From: an uncultured Bacteroidales bacterium
Lineage (GTDB): Bacteria > Bacteroidota > Bacteroidia > Bacteroidales > P3
Direction of reading: 5' to 3'
Assembly (NCBI GenBank): GCA_900316965.1
Contig: ONEY01000002.1
Location: 1-64,000 of the forward strand
Length of the DNA: 64,000 bases
Both the position numbers and the translations under genes were made by a program. The notes below the pieces were generated by a model, which saw only the letters and a program-made list of their open reading frames with translations, had not been told where the DNA came from and did not search any database. Shown here piece by piece: positions 17,220-26,200 of the stretch; position 1 is the first letter of the stretch, and each line of letters opens with the position of its first letter.

Positions 17220-20200
17220 TTAATCTTCAAGCACCTCGCCCTCTTCCTCATAGTCGTTGTCACCTTCCGAGTTGCCACCCATGCGGAGCAGGAAGTTGGG
17301 CACTTCGGTGCGGCTGGGGCTTATTCTGTAGCGATAGTCGCCTTGGTCGCCCTTGCCTGAAACCTGACGTTTGTCGGCGGGCAGCGCCTTGATCATGTCA
17401 ACCCATTCGCCCACGCTGCTCTGAATGAGCATCTGCTGGCTGTTGAATTCGTAGTTGAAGTAGTACCAGTGGTCGGAGGCCACTTGGATGTAAAGCACTA
17501 GGAACACGCCGTTGCCCTTGCGGTATATCTGGCTTTTGACGCGTGTGGCGAGATGTAGTTGTTTTTTGCCTACCATAGCCAGCGAGGCGACGCCGTCGTA
17601 GCGGTAGCCCAGAGTGGGGTCGTAGCTCCAATCCATACCCTCGATGAGGATGGTGTTTTCAAACTCCTTGGGCATCTTGGAGTAGAATCCCGTACTGACA
17701 TAATCGCTATAGGCTGTTGCTCCCTGTTCGGCGCCCATGTAATAGTGCATTGCGCGACGGGTGGCTTCGTTGCCTGGCTGCGATGGCGACAGGCGGAGGT
17801 CGTCGGCGATGATTTGAGCCATAGCCGAAAGTACCTTGTCGTCGATGGGGAACGAGAATCCGAATACGGTGTTCATTTCGAGAGGGTCGGAGTTGTCGAC
17901 ACCCTTCGAGTTCTGCGATTGCAGCGTGGCTGTGCCATAGCAGAATAGCGACACAAGGTTCTGTTTTACATTGAAGTTGACGGGGCCCTCGGCGGTCATC
18001 TCGCAGGTGTTGGTGTTAAGAGTCAGGTAGCGGTCAACCACGCCTTCGGGGTCGGCGATCTTCTCGGCCGAGGCAATCATATATTCTTGCTTTTCGTCGT
18101 TGTAGGTCACATATCCGTGCGCACCCATCAGCTCGTTGTCGGCGGCGCGTTCCGAGGTTAGGAACGCAGGGTAGGGGCGCATGTTTTGTGTCTTGCTGAA
18201 AAGCATCGACGCGGTGATGCGGTTGCCCTTCCAGTCGGTGGGTATTTCGGGCACAGCGACAAGTATGTGTTTGGGGTCTAGGTAGCTTGAGTATGCCAGC
18301 AAACCCAGTTCTGCCTCACCGCTGCATTTGTGCAGCAGTCTTACTCCGCCGTCAAAATAGTAGTGCTCCTTGTCGGCCTCAACTCTCACGTTGCCGGCAA
18401 AGCCGAAAGCTCGGTTGAGAGTGAAGTTGCTGCTGTCGGGGACAAAGCCTTTGCCTATGGTGACTCCGCGTTGGTCAGGGGCTATCTCGCTGAGGAATAT
18501 GCGCTGCTTGCGTTCGTTTTCGTCAACATAGTCGATATAACCCTTGCCGCTGTAGCTTTTGCCGCCGGCCAGCATAACGTCGGCGTCATAGATGAGGTGG
18601 TAGCGGTTGTCGCGGTTGGCAAGGATTTGCGAGTGTTTCATAAGGTCTATAACGCCGCCTCTGCTTATGTGGAGTGTGTCGCCGCCGGGAGCTATTACGG
18701 CGTCGGCGCTGGCAACGGTAAACACCTGTCGGCAGCTCAGCTGTCCGGCATTGTATAGGTAGGTCGAGCGGACAGCGTGGAATCTGAGGCTGTCGCGTGT
18801 CGGGTCGGTCGATACAAAGAGCGCGCCGGGTTGGTCTTTGTGGGCAAAGCGTTCGCGCAAAGTCAGCCCCTCAAGTCCCATACTGCTCTCGCTGTGGCTG
18901 TTGATGAGGTCAAGCTCTTTGCGATCCATCTCCCACGAAAACTTGTCGACATAGGCGGCATAAGCCAGAAGAGGCAGTTCTGTGCGTCCCAATCCTATGG
19001 CGCTGTTGGTGACAAAGTCGGCGCGGCGTTTGGTGTAGTCGACGTGCGACTTCATGTCGGTGGCATAGAAGGCTATGTTGTTGTACACTTCCGACCGCAG
19101 GGTGAACGCCGTAACGCGGCTGTCCATATCCTTGGTGTGTAGTGCGAAACGCAGCGATTCCAGTGTGCCCTCGCCAATGGTTATGCTCCCCGAAGCATAG
19201 GCGCCTTCGGGTTTCAGCACCACATGGCCTGCAAGCAGGGCGTCGTTATGGTACATACGGAACATGGGACCGTTCTGCAGCTGAGCCACACGCATCGAGT
19301 CGACATGTGGATACCAGCGTTGCATAGCCCTGCTGTTGCGTATGTCGGGAAATCCGCCTTGCTCTTTGACATAGAAGGTGTCGCTCACCGATATCATCGA
19401 GTCGGGCATAAAATAGATATTCTTGGATTGTGTGACCGAGGTAAGGTAGTCGACTTGGCCTTGGGCGCGGAAGCCGCGGTAGCTCAAGTCTATTTTGTTG
19501 GTGAAATGACCTTTGCCGCCGTATGCGGGGTATCCGCCGCGAGGTGTCTTGCGCACAAAGCCAAGCGAGTAGTCGGGCTGCACCTTCAAAGGCTCCTCTA
19601 TGTCGGGAAATATGCCCGCCGAGGTCAGCACACCATTGAAACTGAGGCTGTCGGTGACAAAATTAACCATGTTCTTCACCACAAAGGGATGTATTGTGTA
19701 GTAGAATCGGTCTCTAACATAGGCTCCGTTGTGGATATCCTTGCGGTCGTAGTAGACATAGCTGTCTCGCTGGCTTGTGAATATGGGGTATTGCTCGTCA
19801 ACTTGTTTCAACCCGCTGTGGTTGTCGCTTTGGTCAATCTGCAGGTAGCCGGTAAGGTTGTGTAGCGGGGTGTATACAATGTGCTCCTCCTGAGGATTGT
19901 TGAATTTGGTGACATAGAACACCATCGAGTCAACCTGAGGCAGGTCAAGTTTAAAGTCGTCGTATAGGAATGTTGCGTTGGTGGCATAGAATATGAACCG
20001 CCCCGCGTGGATGCGGCCGTTGAAGTTGATGTCGCGGTTGCGGTGAACCACCAAGTTGCCGCGCTCGGGAAAGATGGCCACCTGCTGGCTGTCGCTGAGC
20101 ACAAATTTCTCAACGCCATGCACATTCAGGTCGTTGTTGCTCAGGTTCAGTTCGGCGTTGTTGTTTCGTGTCGACGACTCCAACACAAGGGCGTCATAGT

Positions 20201-21791
20201 CAAACTCCTTGTTTTTGGCGCTGGCTTTGGCATAGTCGACCAGCTTCTCGTTCACAAAAATCATCCCCTTGGCCTCGTTGTACGATACCAAGCCCGATCG
20301 CGCCAAGGTGTGAATCATCGATTTGGCCTGCATAATGTCCATCCTGATGGCTTGGGCAAATTCGTCCATATAAAACTCGTAGGTCATCCCGCGGCTTTTC
20401 ATGTACTGATACACGCGGATGACGGGGTTTATTTGATCTATGCCGCCAATCTCGCGAAATTTCCGCTCCGAGTAGTAGCTGTTCGACTCAAAGGTCGAGA
20501 ACGTCTGGTCGCCCGAGGCGCCGAGCATGGCAAATTCAAGCTTGTCGTCGTTCATCTTCCATGTTATCGACTCGCAGTACATATCCAGGTTGTGGTAGCT
20601 GTTCGAGTAAGGGCTGTAGTAGTTGCGCCGCGAGTCGTTGATGAGGTTCACCTGCTTCTCCGACTGCAGATAGCGCATCGTGATACCGTTGTTGCATATC
20701 GAGTCGCCGTCAATATAAATCTTCACGGCGGCGTTTTCCGACAATATCTTGCTCGCCGTGATGGTGAACTTCACCGAGTTGACGGTTATAAACCGTTTCC
20801 CTTGTCGGTAGAAGATAAGTGTGGCCGGATTTTTCGAGTCCGATGTGATGAACTTCGAGCCGTTCATCATAAAGCTGCCGCTGTAATCCACCCCGGGAAG
20901 TATGTCCTTCAGCTTAAAGTCCTTCTGATAGCTGCGGAATTTCGGAAACGAGTATTTCTCAGGCTCCATCTTGGCGCTCAGAGCCTCCTCCACGCGACCG
21001 TATATCGGCTGGCTGAAGTAGTTGGTGTTGGTAAAAAGCACCGAGTCGGCCGTAAACTTGGGAAATTTCGTCACAGCCTCATATCGCGATAGGGTGGCCC
21101 AGCAGGCCGTCGTCGGAATACCTGTGCGGTCCCAGTTCAGCCTCCCACCGTTGCCTACCCATTTGTTGTCAAAATAGATATACTCACCTTTGGTGCCGTA
21201 TATGGTGCCGTTGTCCTTGTCCGAGCTGTAGTAAAGCTCAACGGGCTTGTCAATGACAACCTTTATCTCGTTGTTAGCAAAAATTAGCCGGTATTGGCAT
21301 CCGTTCTGCAGCTGCCACGAGCACGAGCGGCTCTCGTTGAGGGTCCTCGACGACGCGAACGACGACGTGAAATCAACAAAGTCATTGAAGTCTTTCAGTT
21401 TCTTGTTGCGACTTTGGATATACTCTATGCATGCAACCCATTGCTCAAAATTGGCGCTGTTGGCCCCCGAGTTCATAAGGTCGAGGGTCGCCACAAAATT
21501 GTAAAAATCCGGCAGCTGGCGTATCTTAAGCTTCAATGCGGTGTTGCATATCGCCGTCACACGACCCTGCATATCTCCGCCCATCGTGTTGTACACACCG
21601 CCAAACTCTTTCACTAGCTTGGCGTTTGCAGCCTTTTTATCCTTGTCGCTGGTGGCCTGGTCAAGATATTCCAGCACCTGCGTGGGAAGATCGTTGGCCG
21701 TGAATTGGGTGATGTTTTTCTTCTGACCAAATGAGGCAGTAATCTGCAAACAAAACAACGAGGCGAATAACGCTATTTTTATCTTCGACAT
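17220..21791 (-). CDS. Very large exported protein of unknown function
   Basis: 1523 residues with a signal peptide ending near ITASFG. I do not recognise the family. The N-terminal ~150 residues are helical; from about 160 on the protein is rich in short alternating strands and aromatic residues, with recurring phrases of the type 'VRVEADKEHYYFDGGVRL' (about residue 1145) and VMLAGGKSYSGKGYIDYV that suggest a long stacked beta-structure, as in OstA/LptD-N or AsmA-like bridge proteins; that comparison is inference. The end is acidic (DNDYEEEGEVLED). No T9SS sorting domain, no lipobox and no strong internal transmembrane segment are visible, so a periplasmic location is most likely. Bacteroidales genomes commonly carry a similar single-copy giant next to DUF4159 genes, as far as I recall. 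Confidence 0.75.
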   Translation of the reverse strand: MSKIKIALFASLFCLQITASFGQKKNITQFTANDLPTQVLEYLDQATSDKDKKAANAKLVKEFGGVYNTMGGDMQGRVTAICNTALKLKIRQLPDFYNFVATLDLMNSGANSANFEQWVACIEYIQSRNKKLKDFNDFVDFTSSFASSRTLNESRSCSWQLQNGCQYRLIFANNEIKVVIDKPVELYYSSDKDNGTIYGTKGEYIYFDNKWVGNGGRLNWDRTGIPTTACWATLSRYEAVTKFPKFTADSVLFTNTNYFSQPIYGRVEEALSAKMEPEKYSFPKFRSYQKDFKLKDILPGVDYSGSFMMNGSKFITSDSKNPATLIFYRQGKRFITVNSVKFTITASKILSENAAVKIYIDGDSICNNGITMRYLQSEKQVNLINDSRRNYYSPYSNSYHNLDMYCESITWKMNDDKLEFAMLGASGDQTFSTFESNSYYSERKFREIGGIDQINPVIRVYQYMKSRGMTYEFYMDEFAQAIRMDIMQAKSMIHTLARSGLVSYNEAKGMIFVNEKLVDYAKASAKNKEFDYDALVLESSTRNNNAELNLSNNDLNVHGVEKFVLSDSQQVAIFPERGNLVVHRNRDINFNGRIHAGRFIFYATNATFLYDDFKLDLPQVDSMVFYVTKFNNPQEEHIVYTPLHNLTGYLQIDQSDNHSGLKQVDEQYPIFTSQRDSYVYYDRKDIHNGAYVRDRFYYTIHPFVVKNMVNFVTDSLSFNGVLTSAGIFPDIEEPLKVQPDYSLGFVRKTPRGGYPAYGGKGHFTNKIDLSYRGFRAQGQVDYLTSVTQSKNIYFMPDSMISVSDTFYVKEQGGFPDIRNSRAMQRWYPHVDSMRVAQLQNGPMFRMYHNDALLAGHVVLKPEGAYASGSITIGEGTLESLRFALHTKDMDSRVTAFTLRSEVYNNIAFYATDMKSHVDYTKRRADFVTNSAIGLGRTELPLLAYAAYVDKFSWEMDRKELDLINSHSESSMGLEGLTLRERFAHKDQPGALFVSTDPTRDSLRFHAVRSTYLYNAGQLSCRQVFTVASADAVIAPGGDTLHISRGGVIDLMKHSQILANRDNRYHLIYDADVMLAGGKSYSGKGYIDYVDENERKQRIFLSEIAPDQRGVTIGKGFVPDSSNFTLNRAFGFAGNVRVEADKEHYYFDGGVRLLHKCSGEAELGLLAYSSYLDPKHILVAVPEIPTDWKGNRITASMLFSKTQNMRPYPAFLTSERAADNELMGAHGYVTYNDEKQEYMIASAEKIADPEGVVDRYLTLNTNTCEMTAEGPVNFNVKQNLVSLFCYGTATLQSQNSKGVDNSDPLEMNTVFGFSFPIDDKVLSAMAQIIADDLRLSPSQPGNEATRRAMHYYMGAEQGATAYSDYVSTGFYSKMPKEFENTILIEGMDWSYDPTLGYRYDGVASLAMVGKKQLHLATRVKSQIYRKGNGVFLVLYIQVASDHWYYFNYEFNSQQMLIQSSVGEWVDMIKALPADKRQVSGKGDQGDYRYRISPSRTEVPNFLLRMGGNSEGDNDYEEEGEVLED

Positions 21792-21866
21792 TTTCTTGCT
21801 TATGAGGTTATATATTATATTACAACGTCACATTGGATGAAAAAGTATAAAACAATATTTTTTTTG

Positions 21867-21874
21867 TATTTTTG
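21867..21874 (+). promoter_or_regulatory. -7 box deciding the rsmE start
   Basis: TATTTTTG, followed by C, fits the Bacteroidetes -7 consensus. It lies inside a possible longer reading frame opening at 21837, so transcription would begin after that ATG, favouring the ATG at 21900. Confidence 0.6.
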
Positions 21875-21899
21875 CCATTCCAAACAAAGAGGTTTTCTT

Positions 21900-22604
21900 A
21901 TGCAGCTTTTCTTTGCAGACGACATTCAATCAGACTTTTGCACCCTCAGCGAAGAGGAGTCGACCCATTGTGTCAAAGTCCTCAGGCTTGGCGCCGGCGA
22001 CACCCTTTCCATCACCGATGGCCGCGGCACCCTCTGCCATTGCCACATCCTCGACCCCCATCACAAACATTGCACCCTCCAGGTCGACGAGCGCATCAGC
22101 GATTTCGGCCGTCACAGCTTCTCATTCCATCTCGCCGTAGCTCCCACCAAAAACAGCGCCCGCATGGAATGGCTCATGGAAAAAGCCGTCGAGATGGGCG
22201 TCGACCGTTTCACCCCCATCGTCTGCCAGCATTCCGAGCGCGCCGTCATCAAACGCGAACGACTTGAAAAAATCGCCGTCAGCGCCATCAAGCAGTCGCA
22301 GAAAGCCTTCAAACCCCTTATCGACGACCCAACACCCTTGGCAACCCTGCTCCATCAGCCCTTCGACGGACAAAAGTTCATCGCCTACTGCAACGGAGAC
22401 CTCCGCGTCCCCTTGCGCGACTGCTACACCCCGCGCTCCAACGCCCTTATCCTCATCGGCCCCGAGGGCGACTTCAGCGACACCGAGGTCCAAGAGGCTC
22501 TAGCGTCCGGTTTCAATCCCGTCACATTGGGCCAATACCGCTTGCGCACCGAAACAGCCGCCCTCGCCGCCACAGCCTTCTTCAATCTGATGAATGGCGA
22601 TTAG
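21900..22604 (+). CDS. rsmE: 16S rRNA m3U1498 methyltransferase RsmE
   Basis: 234 residues from ATG 21900, matching the family length. RsmE methylates N3 of U1498 in 16S rRNA using SAM. The N-terminal PUA-like domain begins MQLFFADDI and includes HCVKVLRLGAGD; the SPOUT methyltransferase domain shows ARMEWLMEKAVEMGVDRF, then the knot motifs LIGPEGDFSDTEV and LGQYRLRTETAALAA. An upstream in-frame ATG at 21837 would add 21 residues unlike any homologue and precedes the -7 box, so I reject it. Divergent from the 1523-residue gene. Confidence 0.93.
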   Translation: MQLFFADDIQSDFCTLSEEESTHCVKVLRLGAGDTLSITDGRGTLCHCHILDPHHKHCTLQVDERISDFGRHSFSFHLAVAPTKNSARMEWLMEKAVEMGVDRFTPIVCQHSERAVIKRERLEKIAVSAIKQSQKAFKPLIDDPTPLATLLHQPFDGQKFIAYCNGDLRVPLRDCYTPRSNALILIGPEGDFSDTEVQEALASGFNPVTLGQYRLRTETAALAATAFFNLMNGD

Positions 22605-22632
22605 CTCTCCATCCCTTCTCTCCACCCGCCGC

Positions 22633-22665
22633 GATAGTACTTCGATAGTACTTTGATAGTACCCA
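22633..22665. repeat. Three tandem 11-bp repeats (GATAGTACTTY)
   Basis: GATAGTACTTC, GATAGTACTTT and GATAGTACCCA follow each other without spacer. The unit is one turn of DNA. It lies 29 bp after rsmE. Confidence 0.85.
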
Positions 22666-22703
22666 GACGCTATTTTTTGGTGCCCTTCCCCAAGCACCCT
22701 TTT

Positions 22704-22736
22704 AGCGAACTCATAGCGGACTCATAGCGAACTCAT
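22704..22736. repeat. Three tandem 11-bp repeats (AGCGRACTCAT)
   Basis: AGCGAACTCAT, AGCGGACTCAT and AGCGAACTCAT in perfect tandem. Same unit length as the unrelated triplet 38 bp upstream. It is followed by a C/T-rich stretch (about 22737-22850) with no gene. Confidence 0.85.
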
Positions 22737-22912
22737 CCCCCCCCCTCATCTCACTCCTCCTTTTGCCCCCCCTCGCGTCACCCTCGCCACAACCCCTGCG
22801 TCTCCATCATCCTTTACTCATCCAGCACCCATGCGGATTTTAACATTCCACGCATGCCATATTTATGTGCCTCAACTCTTTCAAGCATGCCAAAAATATT
22901 TTTTTAATACAT

Positions 22913-22943
22913 TTTGTTGTTCCAAAAAAAGTTTATATATTTG
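22913..22943 (+). promoter_or_regulatory. Promoter of the 6365-residue protein gene
   Basis: TTTG (22913-22916), 19 bases, TATATTTG (22936-22943): an exact Bacteroidetes promoter. Start of transcription is expected near 22950, giving a leader of about 310 bases before the ATG at 23264. Confidence 0.85.
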
Positions 22944-22949
22944 CAGTAA

Positions 22950-23263
22950 CCAATTACTACTGTGATAATATCACAGTCGAAGAGTTTCACGACTGTGTAA
23001 CTACTTTATTCTTACCAATATGTAGTTGTTTTTGACCCTTCTCAATATCCCGTTGCGAAGCGTCAATTCGATTGCACTTTTACTATAATATTCTATAATT
23101 GGAGATAAAATTGTTAATAAAAGTGTTGATAAATCAATAAAAAATCTACAAAAAAACATTTTTTTTTAAAATAATACAATTATGGCTGCCCGAAAGGGCT
23201 AAAAAAGTCGATAGAAATATAAATCTCTATAATTCACTTTTTTATTAACCAAAATTATGTAAC
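22950..23263 (+). promoter_or_regulatory. Long structured 5' leader of the giant gene
   Basis: Several hairpins can be drawn. H1: ACTGTGA (22959-22965) with TCACAGT (22971-22977). H2: CACAGTCG (22972-22979) with CGACTGTG (22990-22997); H1 and H2 share CACAGT and cannot form together. H3: AACTAC (22999-23004) with GTAGTT (23022-23027), followed by GTTTTTG, which resembles a weak terminator. H4: GCCC-GAAA-GGGC (23188-23199), a GNRA-type tetraloop hairpin within a seven-codon frame ATG GCT GCC CGA AAG GGC TAA (23182-23202). The rest is A/T rich. I do not recognise a known riboswitch. Regulation by attenuation is inference. Confidence 0.5.
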
Positions 23264-26200
23264 ATGAAGCGAAAAAGTATTTTTTTGCAACTGCTTCTCC
23301 TCGTGGCCCTCTTAGTGCCATGGGTGACGCAAGCACAGGTGGCAAAAGTCTCGGAGTACGACTTCGCGGCTAATAATGTCGCCTACGCTTCCATCGCCGG
23401 CAATGGCGGCACCGTTTGGTCCGCAGCCGACGTGACTAATGGTTACACGACCATCACGATGCCGTTTGCCATGCAGTATGGCCAGACCTCCATCGGGCGT
23501 GGTGCCACGCTCTATGTGTCCGCCAACGGCTACGTCACCACTGGTGACCCCTCCATGTCGGGCATCGTGATCGCGCCTTTGGGCACACCCAGTGGCTTTG
23601 GCAACATCGCTGCCAACACCATCTACACCAAGGTGGAGTCCAACAAGGTGACCGTCGAGTGGCGTAAGCTTAAGGTTGGAAACAACGTCGTTAGTTTCCA
23701 ACTTGTGCTTACCAACACCGGTACCATCAAGTTCAACTATGGTCCGATGACTCTCTCCACCACGGCGCAGGTCTACGCAGGTATGCAGTCCTCCGCGGCT
23801 GACATCTACTGCGTCGCAACCATCAACAACCGCTGGGACACCATCGTCCCAACCTACACGTCGCTCACAGCGACTCGCACCCTCTCGCCCTCCGTCCACC
23901 CCTACTACAATGTGGACAACAACCAGGGCTTATCCTACACCTTTACTCAGCCCGAGTGCGCCAAGCCCAACAGCTTCGGCGCCGTGCCCAGCGATTTCAG
24001 CGTCATCTTCAACTGGACCGGCAACGGCTCCAAGTACCAGATCAAGTACAATGAAGGTTCCGACTTCGCACCCATGACCCAAGGCACTCTTCTTGACAAT
24101 CTGACGGGCAACACCTACACCCTCAACAACCTGCCTCAGCGCACCACCTACTACGCCTACATCCGCGCCTTCTGCGCCACCAGCGGCAGTTGGAGCGCCT
24201 GGCGCGCCGTCGCCGACGAGAGCTTCTCGACAGGTTGCGGCTACGAGGCCCTTCCTATGGTGCAGAACTTCACCACAGCGCCTGAATGCTGGGATGTGCT
24301 TGTCAGCAACAACAACGCCAGCAACACCGTTTGGCTCGATGGCGACATATTGAGAATGCGCGCAGGCGACGAGAACGGCGGCTATGCAAGCCAAGTCTTC
24401 GCCGTCCTCCCCAAGTTCAACGCCAACCTCAACAACTACGAGCTCGACATCAACGGCTATCGTGAAAGCAGCACCAGCGGTACTCTCACCCTCGGCTATT
24501 TCACCAATATCAACAATATGTCTGGCTTTGTGGTCCTCGACACTCTCGAGGGATTCACCACAACTCCTCAGAATCTCTCCTTCTATCTCACCGACTACGC
24601 TGCCATCCCCTCCGGAGCGCGCCTGGCCCTGAGATGGAGCCATAGCAGCAGCTATTGGGACTTTTTCATTGACGAGATTACCGTCAAGCCGCAGCCTACC
24701 TGCTTCCCCATCAGCAATCTGCAGGTCTCCAACATAACACCCACATCGGCCAAGTTCTCCTTCACCGATGGCCATAACACCTCCACCGCCTACCAGTTGG
24801 TTTACGGCGCTCCCGGCTTCAGCCCTGCTGCCGCCACTCCCGTAGCCATCACCAACGGAGGTGTTGTCAACACCCTCGAAGGCTCAACCCACTACGAGGC
24901 TTATGTCCGCGCCATCTGCGGCACCGAGCCGCTCGACTGGATCGGACCTGTCGACTTCTTCACTCCCTGCCCTGCTGTCACTGTTTCGGCAGCTAACCCC
25001 TTCAAAGAAGAATTCAATTCGGACGAGCTTCCCAACTGCTGGAGCAAGGAGGGTTTTGCATCTTCTGACTGGAGCTTCGAAAGCGGTAATGCTAAAGGCA
25101 GTTCATCAAGCTGCGGTACCGACTGCGAAGCTTGGCTCTATACTCCAGTGTTCAGTTTTGGTACTGGCGACATCATCCTGTCGTTTAAGCACAAACAGCA
25201 AGACTGGGCTGGAGATCAGAATTATTTGACTGTCTACTATCGCACTTCGCCATCTGATGAATGGCATCAGATTGTTCAGTACACCAATTCGATATCAGAT
25301 ATGACAAATGAAGAGATGATACTCCCCTACACGGCTAATGCATCTCAATATCAGTTGGCATTCACCAGTACTAACAGTTATGGTTATGCAGTTTATCTGG
25401 ATGACGTTAAAGTACGTCCTGCTCCGACCTGTGCACCTGTTGCTAATTTGGCCATCAGCCCCAGCAAGGTGCTGACCTGGACGGCCGGCAACGCCACCCA
25501 GTGGCAGGTACGTTATGGCATTGCAGGTTCTGACAACTATACATTCCTTTTCACCAATGCAGCCACAGCCACTCTGCCTCTCACGGGTGCAGCAGGAACG
25601 CAGTATGAAATCTCTGCGCGTTCTATCTGTGGTGCCGGTGATACCAACGATTGGGCAGATCCTGTCAATTACACTATGCCGCTCAGCCTGCCTTACAGCT
25701 GCGACTTTGAGAACGGTGCCACAGGATTCATTACCCAGAGCACTGGCAATAACGAATGGGTAGTCGGTACTGCAAAGAGTAATGGCGGCAATGGTTACTA
25801 CGTCTCCAACGACGGTGTCAGTAATGTATATGCAACTGGCAGCAACATTGCTTATGCATATGTGACCCTGCCGTTCGAGACCGCCGGCGACTATATGGTG
25901 AAGTATGATTGGACCGCCAATGGTGAGTCTACTTGGGACTTCCTCCGTGTCGCCCTGGTGCCGGATAATGTTACGCTGATTACTTCTTATAGCAATTCCT
26001 ATAACAGCACAACTCCCACGGGTTGGATTCCTGTTGACGGTGGTTCGAAATTGAATTTGAATACGTCTTGGAACACCTATGCCGAGGTTATTAATGTTAC
26101 CACCCCAGGCATCTATAAGCTTGTCTTTGCTTGGATGAATGATAATAGTGGAGAATATCAGCCTCCTGCAGCCATCGACAATGTGTCGGTGCGTGCTCTG

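Noticed and set aside
20007-21092. 361-codon plus-strand frame opposite the 1523-residue gene
   Set aside because: Antisense shadow; the sense gene has a signal peptide and continuous sensible sequence, whereas this product is rich in V, A, H and R without domains.
21837-21899. Longer N-terminus for RsmE
   Set aside because: The -7 promoter box lies inside this extension and the added residues have no counterpart in the family.
23182-23202. Leader peptide MAARKG as a true regulatory peptide
   Set aside because: Six residues with no codon bias that would suggest attenuation; I mention it in the leader description but do not call it a gene.
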